Origin: Candidatus Physcocola equi
GTDB lineage: Bacteria > Bacteroidota > Bacteroidia > Bacteroidales > Paludibacteraceae
Length of the DNA: 41,892 bases
NCBI GenBank assembly: GCA_018064855.1
Contig: JAGHUM010000059.1
Coordinates: 1-41,892 of the forward strand
Direction: 5' to 3'
A program made the position numbers and the translations under genes. This document shows, piece after piece, positions 27,293-35,248 of the stretch; within the stretch, counting starts at the first letter, position 1, and each line of letters begins with the position of its first letter. The notes beneath the pieces were generated by a model, which worked only from the letters and a program-made list of their open reading frames with translations, was not told where the DNA came from and did not search any database.

Positions 27293-28726
27293 ATGGAAAA
27301 CAATACAAACTCTAACGAAAAAAACAATCTCGAACAAAGGTGGGGAAAGTGCTTGAACGTGTTCAAGGACAACATGATTGATGCCCAGTTCGAGATGTGG
27401 TTTCAGCCCATCAATCCTATCAGTTGGGATCAGAAATCGCACGAGTTAAAAATTGGAGTTCCAAGTTCATATTTCCAAGAAAGAATCGACACCGACTATC
27501 CGGAGCTGATGAAGGCTACCCTCACCAAGTTTTTCGGCAATGGTGTCCGACTCACATACGTTTGTCAGCTGGACTCTGACGGCAACAAGGGAAATATCGT
27601 CACTAAGACTCCGCCATATTCAACCCCAGACCCTCGCAAAAGCAACTTCTTCGACCCATTCTTCATCCCTACTAAAAGACAGATCGGTGCCGAAACCATC
27701 AATCGCACTTTCACCATGGAAAACTTTGTGGAAGGCGAAAGCAACAAACTGGCGAAGAGTGCAGGTAAAGCTATTGCGGAAAACCCTGGCGGCACCCCAT
27801 TCAACCCAATGTTTGTCTATGGATCTCCAGGTTGCGGAAAGACTCACCTTCTCAATGCAATCGGTCACAAAGTAAACGAACTTCACCCGGAAAAAAATGT
27901 CATTTATGTGAACGCCTTGACATTTCAAAGTCAATATCAAAGCGCCCACCTCACAGACAACGTCATCAATTTCATGCATTTCTACCGCAATATTGATGTA
28001 CTTCTGATCGACGACATTCAGGAACTCGCAGGAAAAGAAGGAACGCAAAACACACTGTTCCACATTTTCAATTCTTTGCAAATGGCGGGCAAACAGCTCG
28101 TCTTCACTTCTGACAGATCTCCAAAATCTTTGGAAGGCAAATGGGAAGAGCGTCTTAAAAACAGATTCTTATGGGGCCTCACAGCCCAAATCGACAAGCC
28201 CGATGAGAACATGAGAAGAGCGTTGCTCAAGAAAAGAGTTGAACAAGAGAATCTCGACATCAGCGACGAAGTGATCGACCTCATCGCCAGCAACTGCAGC
28301 GGCAGCAACCGTGAACTCGTCGGCATTCTCACCTCCCTTTTGGCGCACGCCACCCTTGTAAACGCCGTTATCGACGTGGAACTGGCGAAAACAGTGATGG
28401 GACTCATTGGCAACACTCCACAAAAGAAGGAAGCAGAACACACCATCGACCTCAACCAAATCAAAGAAGCGGTCTGCAATTACTACAATGTCGGCGTGGA
28501 CGACATTCAAACGAAATCACGAAAGAGGGATGTGGCTCAAGCCAGACAAGTTGCCATGTACCTGGCACGCAAGCTCACGAAGAAATCACTCTCAACCATC
28601 GGACAGGAAATCGGCAATCGTGACCATGCGACTGTACTTCACGCTTGCAAAACCGTTGAGAACCTGATAGAAACGGAAAAAGAAATGAGCATCAGCCTTG
28701 AAGCCATCGAGAAGAACCTTCACTAA
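27293..28726 (+). CDS. dnaA: Chromosomal replication initiator protein DnaA
   Basis: The 477-residue protein has the four DnaA domains: N-terminal domain I (WGKCLNVFKDNMIDAQFEMW), a variable linker at about 95-140, the AAA+ domain with Walker A GSPGCGKT (177-184), Walker B LLIDDIQ (near 237-243) and an Arg finger region, and the C-terminal helix-turn-helix with RDHATVLHACKT (from 443). It binds DnaA boxes and melts the origin. No dnaN or recF follows, so the cluster is not the classic dnaA-dnaN-recF arrangement. A strong terminator follows. Confidence 0.97.
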   Translation: MENNTNSNEKNNLEQRWGKCLNVFKDNMIDAQFEMWFQPINPISWDQKSHELKIGVPSSYFQERIDTDYPELMKATLTKFFGNGVRLTYVCQLDSDGNKGNIVTKTPPYSTPDPRKSNFFDPFFIPTKRQIGAETINRTFTMENFVEGESNKLAKSAGKAIAENPGGTPFNPMFVYGSPGCGKTHLLNAIGHKVNELHPEKNVIYVNALTFQSQYQSAHLTDNVINFMHFYRNIDVLLIDDIQELAGKEGTQNTLFHIFNSLQMAGKQLVFTSDRSPKSLEGKWEERLKNRFLWGLTAQIDKPDENMRRALLKKRVEQENLDISDEVIDLIASNCSGSNRELVGILTSLLAHATLVNAVIDVELAKTVMGLIGNTPQKKEAEHTIDLNQIKEAVCNYYNVGVDDIQTKSRKRDVAQARQVAMYLARKLTKKSLSTIGQEIGNRDHATVLHACKTVENLIETEKEMSISLEAIEKNLH

Positions 28727-28789
28727 TAACCGGTCCGGAAATACTGACGGTTTTTAATCCAAACGATTACCAATCAACTCGTTTTTATC

Positions 28790-28823
28790 ATGCGGTTGTG
28801 GGACAATCTTCCCACAACCGCAT
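28790..28823 (+). terminator. Intrinsic terminator of dnaA
   Basis: A perfect 14-bp stem (ATGCGGTTGTGGGA and its complement) closes a 6-base loop and is followed by TCTTTTT. It lies 63 bases after the dnaA stop codon. Confidence 0.9.
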
Positions 28824-28860
28824 TCTTTTTGAGTTGTTTTCTCTCAACATTCTAAAAAAA

Positions 28861-28892
28861 TTTGGATAAAAGCGCTTTTTATGATACTTTTG
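28861..28892 (+). promoter_or_regulatory. Consensus promoter of the VTC-DUF4956 operon
   Basis: TTTG (28861-28864), 20 bases, then TACTTTTG (28885-28892) match the full Bacteroidales consensus. The start codon of the first gene is 28 bases further on. Confidence 0.8.
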
Positions 28893-28919
28893 AATGATTT
28901 TTAAAAGATTTAGAATAAG

Positions 28920-29474
28920 ATGATTTACAAATTTATAGTCAAATCGCCTGACGTTAATAAATTTCGCCGAGAAATAGAAATCAACCAAGACGACCTTTTC
29001 CTCGACTTAAGCAACGTAATTCTTAGTTCGTGCGACTATACAAAAGACCAAATCACATCCTTCTTCTTGCTTGACGAAGAATATGAGCGCCAGCAAGAGA
29101 TTTCTTTGGAAGAGATGGACACCAGCAGCGAACAAGACTCTTTCTTGATGGCAGACACCCATCTTGATGAACTAGTTGAAGAAGAAGGACAGATTCTTGA
29201 ATACGTGTTCGACATTTTAAGCGACCGATCATTCTTAATCGAGTTGAAGGAAATCAAGCCAGGAAGTGTTGACGCTCCAACCTGCACCAAGAAAGTGGGC
29301 ACAGCACCAAAGCAAATCGATGATGACTTCCTCAGCAACGATATTCTCAACATCGACAAAAAAGGCGGGAACTTCGATCTCGACGAAGACTTCAACAGCG
29401 ACGGATTTGACGATGAAGACAAAGACCTTTACGGCATGAATGAAGATATCGACCCATACGCCGATTATCAATAA
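28920..29474 (+). CDS. PRiA4-ORF3-like acidic protein
   Basis: The 184-residue cytoplasmic protein resembles the plasmid pRiA4b ORF-3 family: YKFIVKSP...FRREIEIN at the start, DLFLDLSNVILSS, then GQILEYVFDI followed by LIELKEI, and PTCTKKVGTAP at the usual place of the family's P-C-x-x-G-x-x-x-P motif. The role of the family is unknown. The last 50 residues are strongly acidic (LDEDFNSDGFDDEDKDLYG). It lies 49 bases before the lipoprotein gene and shares the promoter, so it may be part of the operon or a fixed neighbour. Confidence 0.6.
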   Translation: MIYKFIVKSPDVNKFRREIEINQDDLFLDLSNVILSSCDYTKDQITSFFLLDEEYERQQEISLEEMDTSSEQDSFLMADTHLDELVEEEGQILEYVFDILSDRSFLIELKEIKPGSVDAPTCTKKVGTAPKQIDDDFLSNDILNIDKKGGNFDLDEDFNSDGFDDEDKDLYGMNEDIDPYADYQ

Positions 29475-29523
29475 GCATTCAAAACGCGGTTGATTCTAAG
29501 CAAAAAAGTAATGCAAGAATAAA

Positions 29524-30270
29524 ATGAAAAACTTGATAAAAAACAAATTCAGCAAAGCCGTTCTATCAGCAGCATCTTTGGCGTTGACAATGTCTTTTGC
29601 ATCTTGCTCAAATGAGGAAGGTAAAGGAGGTAATGCCGCCATTCAGGGCTATGTTTACAACATAATCGACAATGGAGACATCATCAGCGATGGAATGGGT
29701 GGCTACAAATTTGACACAGACACCATCAGAGCCATCGGTAAAGACGTCTATATCGTCTATGGCGGAAACGGTGCCTATGATGACAAGAATGGCACAAACG
29801 CTTTCGGATTCTACAAATTCGACTACTTGAGAGAGGGCAACTACATGATTTACGCAGTAGGCGACTCTTCTGACCAGAAGTCGGTTGTAATGAAAAACGT
29901 GAAAATCGGCGCAAAAGGAGACTACAACGTTGAGCCAATCATCCTGCACAACGGAAAAAACTCGAAAATGAGCGGCATCGTGGGCAGCGTTCTTGCCATG
30001 TATCCCAATGAAGACGACTACTCAAAAGGTGTCGGCGTAAGGGTTTATATCAAAAACGTCAATGGTGGGGAACAAAACGACACCAGAGCAGACAATGATG
30101 GAATCTACAGATTCTCCCGCTTGCAGCCAAACACACAATACATTGTTTGGGCGGAGACCGAAGTCAGAAAGAACTACAAGGTCACTTCCGTTGAAATGAA
30201 GGTTACCACCAACGCGGAAGGCAATGTGACCAACACCACAAACCTTCCTCTCAAGGTGACAATTTTCTAG
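29524..30270 (+). CDS. Probable surface lipoprotein with two beta-sandwich repeats
   Basis: The 248-residue protein has a signal peptide ending FASC, with Cys28 as the predicted lipid site. The next residues, SNEEGK, are acidic at +3 and +4, like the Bacteroidota lipoprotein export signal, so I infer surface exposure. Two repeats follow that share the pattern G-x-Y-(K/R)-F-x-x-L-x-x-x-x-Y-x-(I/V)-x-A: FGFYKFDYLREGNYMIYA and GIYRFSRLQPNTQYIVWA. This is the pattern of carboxypeptidase-regulatory/prealbumin-like domains, which bind or present polymers. No enzyme motif is seen. It is the second gene of the VTC operon. Confidence 0.7.
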   Translation: MKNLIKNKFSKAVLSAASLALTMSFASCSNEEGKGGNAAIQGYVYNIIDNGDIISDGMGGYKFDTDTIRAIGKDVYIVYGGNGAYDDKNGTNAFGFYKFDYLREGNYMIYAVGDSSDQKSVVMKNVKIGAKGDYNVEPIILHNGKNSKMSGIVGSVLAMYPNEDDYSKGVGVRVYIKNVNGGEQNDTRADNDGIYRFSRLQPNTQYIVWAETEVRKNYKVTSVEMKVTTNAEGNVTNTTNLPLKVTIF

Positions 30271-30301
30271 GTTCCTATTTTTTTTCTCACAAACACACGC
30301 C

Positions 30302-30706
30302 ATGAAAAAGACAACTATATTATTGACCATCTTTGCCGTTTTTTTTGCAGCAAACACTTTTGCCGCAAAAACAATCGACGGTAAAAAGATTACAGAAGTG
30401 AAAGAATGGGTGATGAAAAACGGCAAAAAAGACCGATTGGACAAAGTCACCAAATACGACGCTAAAGGCAACAAGGTTGAAGAAGTTGAATACAACAAAA
30501 CCGGGGACCAGCAAAAACGCGTCACCTTCAAATACAACGATAAAGACAAGTGCATTGAAGAATCGCACTTCAACGAGAACAACAAACTGGAGAAAACCAT
30601 TAAGATTGAATACAACTCCAATGGCAAGAAATCTTCAGAAAAATCATATTTCCCCAACGGAAAGCTCAAAGGCGAACACGTCTTTGAATATGAACTTGAA
30701 AAGTAA
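30302..30706 (+). CDS. Small exported protein with MORN/RHS-like repeats
   Basis: The 134-residue protein has a signal peptide with cleavage near residue 20-21 (NTFA|AKT) and then a short repeated motif, roughly Y-(D/N)-x-x-G/D-(N/K)-x-x-(E/K)-x-x-x-(F/Y): YDAKGNKVEEVEYN, YNDKDKCIEESHFN, YNSNGKKSSEKSYF, FPNGKLKGEHVFEY. Such repeats form a flat beta-sheet, as in MORN and RHS-type proteins. The protein is rich in Lys (basic), unusual for a periplasmic protein, and could bind a polyanion. It lies 31 bases after the lipoprotein gene and 15 bases before the VTC gene. Confidence 0.65.
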   Translation: MKKTTILLTIFAVFFAANTFAAKTIDGKKITEVKEWVMKNGKKDRLDKVTKYDAKGNKVEEVEYNKTGDQQKRVTFKYNDKDKCIEESHFNENNKLEKTIKIEYNSNGKKSSEKSYFPNGKLKGEHVFEYELEK

Positions 30707-30721
30707 AAGCCTCTTCACAAA

Positions 30722-31528
30722 ATGGAAGAAACTTTAGCAAAAATCGATTCTCTGCTCGATCAACTGGCACCCATCACCCTTGAAGAAATGAAGGTGATAA
30801 AATTGATGAACAGAATCGACAAAAAATACATGATTCATATCGACCAGCTCCCGGTTTTGCTTGAAATGGCGAAAAACGACTATTATGTGCAAGAAACCGG
30901 AGCAAAAAGACGCTTTCTCTACCGCAGTTGCTACTACGACACTCATGACGACAAAATGTACAATATGCACTGCGACGGGAAACTGACCAGACAGAAAATC
31001 AGAGTGCGGGAATATGTGTATTCCAACCTCACTTTCCTTGAAATAAAAAGCAAAAACAACAAGGGACGCACATCAAAAGTGAGAATGGAAGTGCCAGACA
31101 CCGACATACTCCACCAAGACGAGGCTAAAAACTATGTCTGCACAAAGTCTCACTATCTCGACTCCGAAATCAGGCCACGACTGAAAAACCAGTTTTTCAG
31201 AGTGACTCTCGTCAACAAGGGAAAAACAGAGCGACTCACGATCGATGTCAACATTGAATTTGAGAACTGCCTAGACGGCACAAGAAACGGGAACCCCAAA
31301 TTGTGCATTATTGAACTGAAACGAGATGGCAACGTTCCATCCCCTTTCCTGCGCTACTTTGCTAAACTAAGAATCAAGCCAAAAGGCATCAGCAAATACT
31401 GCTATGGCATGATGCTTACCGACAGCAAACTTAAGCGCAACAGATTCAAGCCAAAACTAAGGTTCATCGAAAAACTAACCGGCGCATACGGTTTGTGCGC
31501 TTTGACTGCAGAGCCAGACATTCAATAA
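30722..31528 (+). CDS. VTC-domain protein (polyphosphate polymerase-like, CYTH/TTM superfamily)
   Basis: The 268-residue soluble protein matches the VTC catalytic domain of yeast Vtc4 and its bacterial relatives. The charged residues that line the triphosphate tunnel are in place: Lys34/Lys35 (RIDKKYMI), Arg68 (YRSCYYDT), Arg90-Lys92-Arg94-Arg96 (LTRQKIRVREY), Glu107-Lys109 (FLEIKSK), Arg160 (FFRVT), Asp175 (TIDVNIEF), Glu198-Lys200 (IIELKR) and Ser214-Lys215 (ISKY). Vtc4 makes polyphosphate from ATP; bacterial members are unassigned. It is followed after 29 bases by a DUF4956 membrane protein, a conserved partner. Product and direction of transfer are inference. Confidence 0.85.
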   Translation: MEETLAKIDSLLDQLAPITLEEMKVIKLMNRIDKKYMIHIDQLPVLLEMAKNDYYVQETGAKRRFLYRSCYYDTHDDKMYNMHCDGKLTRQKIRVREYVYSNLTFLEIKSKNNKGRTSKVRMEVPDTDILHQDEAKNYVCTKSHYLDSEIRPRLKNQFFRVTLVNKGKTERLTIDVNIEFENCLDGTRNGNPKLCIIELKRDGNVPSPFLRYFAKLRIKPKGISKYCYGMMLTDSKLKRNRFKPKLRFIEKLTGAYGLCALTAEPDIQ

Positions 31529-31557
31529 TCATAAAACAAAAAAACACCATACCATAA

Positions 31558-32244
31558 ATGGAACTTTTAAGCATTTTCTCCGAGTTGGAAAACATCTCTC
31601 TCTTTGGCATTCCACTCATCAACACAGACAGTTTTTGCGAACTCATCGTCCGCTTTATTTTCAACATCGCCGTTTCGTTTGTAATAGTAGGCCTTTTCTA
31701 CTATCGCAAGTCTAAGCGCAGAGATTACTTCTACACTTTCATGCTCATCAGCACCACAGTGTTCCTTCTCATCTTCCTGCTCGGACATGAAAAACTGCAA
31801 ATGGGATTAGCGCTCGGCTTGTTCGCCATTTTCGGCATTGTGCGCTACCGTACGGAGACAGTACCAATCCGAGAAATGACATATCTCTTCATGACTATCG
31901 GAGTTTCAGTCATAAACGGTTTGGCAACAAGCGTAAGCCATATTGAACTGGTCGCCACCAATGCTGTATTCATTCTGATGACTTGGATCATGGAAAGCCG
32001 ATTTGTAGATACACCAAACTGCAAATTCATCGTTTACGAAAAAATCCACCTCATCACACCAGAACATCACGAAGAAATGATGGAAGACCTCAAGAAACGC
32101 ACAGGTCTCAACATCGTAAAATTCGAAATAGGTTACATCAATTTCTTGAAAGACACTTGCTTTGTTAAGGTGTATTACAATACAGACGACGATTCTGTCA
32201 ACACAATCGACCAAATCACAAAAACAAAACAATTCAATGGATAA
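31558..32244 (+). CDS. DUF4956 inner-membrane protein
   Basis: The 228-residue protein has about four to five transmembrane segments (near 28-48, 56-74, 82-95, 104-122 and 127-143) and a cytoplasmic C-terminal domain of about 80 residues. Its hallmark is LGLFAIFGIVRYRTETVPIR, the conserved DUF4956 block. It lies downstream of the VTC enzyme in many bacteria, comparable with the membrane part of yeast VTC, and could pass the polymer across the inner membrane. Its stop codon overlaps the next start (ATGGATAA), which implies translational coupling. Confidence 0.85.
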   Translation: MELLSIFSELENISLFGIPLINTDSFCELIVRFIFNIAVSFVIVGLFYYRKSKRRDYFYTFMLISTTVFLLIFLLGHEKLQMGLALGLFAIFGIVRYRTETVPIREMTYLFMTIGVSVINGLATSVSHIELVATNAVFILMTWIMESRFVDTPNCKFIVYEKIHLITPEHHEEMMEDLKKRTGLNIVKFEIGYINFLKDTCFVKVYYNTDDDSVNTIDQITKTKQFNG

Positions 32245-32938
32245 ACTGGTGACGAGAAATATCGTTGCTTTGCTATTGTTGGCAATTGGTGTCTTTTCAC
32301 CTGCTTTGCTCCATGCCGATGAACAGGATTTCGCATCCGATTTCAGTTTTGGTGTAAAGCACGATCTCACGAAAAGATTGGGCATTGACGCGGCTTTTGG
32401 CGCCCGATTCGCCAATAACAGCCAAAACCTCGACAGGCTCTCTGTGGAAGGCGGCATCTCTGCCAACGCCATCCCGAAATGGCTTGACCTGGAAGTCGGA
32501 TATGTTTACATTGCAGACTGGAACTGCCACGACGATTATTTTTCTCACCGACATCGCTACAGTCTGGGGTTTGATCTCGGCCACAAACTTACGAAAAGGC
32601 TAAGCACAGACTTGCGGTGCAAATGGCAATCCACCTACAAGAAACAAGACGGGAAAAGTTTCAAATGGGATCCGAAAGACTACCTGAGAATTCGTTTGGG
32701 TTTTGACTATAAAATAAAAAAACTTCCTCTCTACCCTCATGTGTCAGCAGAGGCGTTTTGGACAACCAACTGTCCTGATGGAGACCACCTGGAAAACATG
32801 AGATATGTGGCAGGAGTGAAATACAAAGTCACCAAGCGAAACACTATTGATTTGGGTTTCCAATACGACGATGAAATGAATGTCGCCAACCCGAAAGACA
32901 GAGGAATGGTTTTCTTAGGTTATAAATTCAAATTCTAA
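32237..32938 (+). CDS. DUF2490 outer-membrane beta-barrel protein
   Basis: The 233-residue protein has a signal peptide (MDKLVTRNIVALLLLAIG, cleavage near residue 26 before DEQ) and then about ten amphipathic strands ending in KFKF, as outer-membrane barrels do. The arrangement of DLTKRLGIDAAFGARF and YSLGFDLGHKLTKRLSTDLR matches the DUF2490 family of unknown role. I chose the ATG at 32237; a longer frame from 32162 lies inside the DUF4956 gene and would block the signal peptide. The 8-base overlap couples it with DUF4956. It is the last gene before the terminator at 32982-33025. Confidence 0.8.
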   Translation: MDKLVTRNIVALLLLAIGVFSPALLHADEQDFASDFSFGVKHDLTKRLGIDAAFGARFANNSQNLDRLSVEGGISANAIPKWLDLEVGYVYIADWNCHDDYFSHRHRYSLGFDLGHKLTKRLSTDLRCKWQSTYKKQDGKSFKWDPKDYLRIRLGFDYKIKKLPLYPHVSAEAFWTTNCPDGDHLENMRYVAGVKYKVTKRNTIDLGFQYDDEMNVANPKDRGMVFLGYKFKF

Positions 32939-32981
32939 GTCCCCATCCATTTCTCGATTACAAAAGTCATCACAAAGAATT

Positions 32982-33025
32982 AATCCCCTCTACACCTCTC
33001 TTTCCAAAGAGCGATAGAGGGGATT
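32982..33025 (+). terminator. Terminator of the VTC operon
   Basis: An 11-bp outer stem (AATCCCCTCTA and its complement) encloses a second hairpin, CTCTTT with AAAGAG, and is followed by TTTAG. It lies 43 bases after the DUF2490 stop codon. Confidence 0.8.
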
Positions 33026-33143
33026 TTTAGTTTCATATAGTTCTATATGCAAAAAGCGCCAGAAACAAACAGCCATTCCCATTTTCACGATTGTTCTATC
33101 CACACAGTGGTCTCAAACGCTTTTTTTTCTGCACCTTTATCCG

Positions 33144-33151
33144 TATTTTTG
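33144..33151 (+). promoter_or_regulatory. Putative -7 box for the ureohydrolase-like gene
   Basis: TATTTTTG matches TAnnTTTG exactly, 28 bases before the start codon at 33180. A TTTT at the -33 distance matches three of four bases of TTTG. Confidence 0.5.
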
Positions 33152-33179
33152 CGTTTGTTTTATTCAAGCACAAAAAGAA

Positions 33180-34301
33180 ATGGAATCAGCTGACACTATC
33201 GGACTATATTTTGAGAAACCAAACTTTCCTAAATCATTCAAGCCCAACAAATACATGCCTACCAAAGACACCATTGGTGGCAATCTTTTCATAGAAGACT
33301 ACAATGTAGCCATCATTGGGGCTTCCACCCATCCCGAATCTGTTGACGCCATTAGAAGACAACTATACTGCCTAAAAGGGGAATTCTCCCATCTTCGCAT
33401 TGCCGACCTTGGGAATCTTAAGACCGGCAACGAAAAAGCTCTAATTAAAGACAATATACATTTCGGCCTGCAAGCTGTGATAGACGAACTGAGCAATAAA
33501 AACATCTTTTGCATCGTGTTTTCAGACGATCAAGCGCTGACTACCGCCATGCACGAAGGGCTTGCACGAAAACACAACGAAATGAGCCTTTGCATCATAG
33601 ACGCCAGACTCGACGTCGGAGCAAAAAATATGAAAGAGGTCAATTCCAGCAACTACCTTTTCTCTCTCAGCGAAAGCGAAAATCTGGCAAAATGCAACAT
33701 ACTTGCCCATCAGAACTACTATTTCAGTTCTTCACAAATGGATTTTCTGAAAGATAAGAACTTTATTTCTGAGGAATACCGGCTTGGGCTCATCCGTCAC
33801 AACACCTTCGCCGCAGAGCCCGTTCTACGCGATGCTCACCTTCTCAGTTTGGACCTGTGCGCCATAAGACAGAGCGACTCTCCCCAAACCATAAATCCAA
33901 GTCCCAACGGACTGACAGGTGAAGAATGCTGCCAACTGATGCGCTACGCAGGCTCAAGCGACTCTCTGTCTGCCATTGGCGTTTTTGGGTTTGAACCAAC
34001 CTTGCGGGAAAACGACCAGACAGCCAACATTACCGCGCAAATCATCTGGCACGCTTTGGAAGGTCTGGACAACAGAATTGGAGACTACCCAATCAAACCG
34101 ATTTCTGATTATAAAAAATACATCATACCAATGCACGAAGACCTCACTTTGAGATTCTTCTATGGCGCAGAATTAGACCGCTGGTGGACCATGATTCCCA
34201 CACAAAACGGCAGCCAGATTATGGCTTGCAGCAAAGATGATTTCATGGAAGCCCAGGCAGGGAATCTGCCGGGAATTTGGTTGAGATACTTCAACAAATA
34301 A
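33180..34301 (+). CDS. Degenerate ureohydrolase (formimidoylglutamase-like) protein
   Basis: The 373-residue protein has the arginase fold and matches a family widespread in Bacteroidota that is usually labelled formimidoylglutamase. The Mn-binding motifs have lost key residues: FSDDQ (114-118) in place of GGDH, DARLD (141-145) in place of DAHxD, and SLDLCAIRQSDSP (from 223) in place of SxDxDxxDP. It should not bind the usual two Mn ions and is probably not a hydrolase. The C-terminal half keeps the family block PNGLTGEECCQLMRYAG. It lies 14 bases before xerD and may be co-transcribed. Confidence 0.85.
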   Translation: MESADTIGLYFEKPNFPKSFKPNKYMPTKDTIGGNLFIEDYNVAIIGASTHPESVDAIRRQLYCLKGEFSHLRIADLGNLKTGNEKALIKDNIHFGLQAVIDELSNKNIFCIVFSDDQALTTAMHEGLARKHNEMSLCIIDARLDVGAKNMKEVNSSNYLFSLSESENLAKCNILAHQNYYFSSSQMDFLKDKNFISEEYRLGLIRHNTFAAEPVLRDAHLLSLDLCAIRQSDSPQTINPSPNGLTGEECCQLMRYAGSSDSLSAIGVFGFEPTLRENDQTANITAQIIWHALEGLDNRIGDYPIKPISDYKKYIIPMHEDLTLRFFYGAELDRWWTMIPTQNGSQIMACSKDDFMEAQAGNLPGIWLRYFNK

Positions 34302-34315
34302 ACACAATTTAAGCC

Positions 34316-35236
34316 ATGAAAATAGACGCATATAAATCGGTCCCGATCATAAGGGAATATATGGCTTATCTTAAGTTGGAAAGAGGACTGTCCGTCAATA
34401 CGCACGACGCATACCTGGAAGACCTTGCGAAACTGCTGGATCACCTGGACACCCACTCTTGCGCACCGGAGAGCGCACAAAGAGAAGACATTGAGGATTT
34501 TTTATACGACTTAAGTGACGTGGGGATTTGTCCACGCTCCCGTGCACGCATCATTTCTGGAATAAAGTCTTTTTATAGATTCCTGTTACTGACAGACAAA
34601 AGGGAAGACAACCCCACAGACTTGATTGAAACGCCACAATTGGGAAAACATCTTCCAGAGGTGCTCTCGCTTGAGGAGATTGACAGCATCATTGCACAGA
34701 TAGACCTTAGCGACCGACTGGGGCACCGAAATAAAGCCATTATTGAAGTTTTGTATGGCTGCGGATTGCGAGTTAGCGAACTGACCGGACTGAAAATCTC
34801 AAAAATCTTCAAGGAAGAACAATACATCGTTGTCGTCGGGAAAGGCGACAAGGAAAGACTTGTCCCCATTTCCGAAACTGCCTTGCATCAAATCGATCTT
34901 TGGGAAGAACTGAGAGACGAGATGGAAATAAAAAAAGGAAGCGAAGACTTCCTTTTTCTTAATCGAAGAGGCGGACAAATAAGCCGCGTTATGGTATTCA
35001 ACATTATTAAAGACCTGGCAGAAAAAGCAGACATTCAAAAAAACATCAGTCCCCACACTTTCCGCCATTCTTTTGCCACACACCTTCTGGAGGGAGGGGC
35101 CAATCTGCGTGACATCCAAGACATGCTGGGCCACAAATCCATCACCACGACGGAGATATATACCCACCTCGATATCAATTTACTTAGAGACAACATTATT
35201 CGTTTTCACCCTTTCAACAAGATGAGACACAAATAA
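34316..35236 (+). CDS. xerD: Tyrosine recombinase XerD
   Basis: The 306-residue protein has the core-binding domain (about 1-100) and the catalytic domain with Arg152 (GLRVSELTGL), Lys176 (VGKGDKERLVP), His247-Arg250 (HTFRHSFATHLLEGGA), His273 (LGHKSI) and Tyr282 (EIYTHLD), the closest match to XerD. With the XerC-like protein at 15512-16405 it would resolve chromosome dimers at dif under FtsK. No dif site is seen in the window. Confidence 0.93.
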   Translation: MKIDAYKSVPIIREYMAYLKLERGLSVNTHDAYLEDLAKLLDHLDTHSCAPESAQREDIEDFLYDLSDVGICPRSRARIISGIKSFYRFLLLTDKREDNPTDLIETPQLGKHLPEVLSLEEIDSIIAQIDLSDRLGHRNKAIIEVLYGCGLRVSELTGLKISKIFKEEQYIVVVGKGDKERLVPISETALHQIDLWEELRDEMEIKKGSEDFLFLNRRGGQISRVMVFNIIKDLAEKADIQKNISPHTFRHSFATHLLEGGANLRDIQDMLGHKSITTTEIYTHLDINLLRDNIIRFHPFNKMRHK

Positions 35237-35248
35237 TGCACTTGTCTA

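Noticed and set aside
32162-32938. A longer DUF2490 protein starting at 32162
   Set aside because: It would overlap DUF4956 by 83 bases and put 25 polar residues before the signal peptide.
33026-33143. Small gene between the VTC operon and the ureohydrolase-like gene
   Set aside because: No open frame with a plausible start; only the -7 box region is seen.
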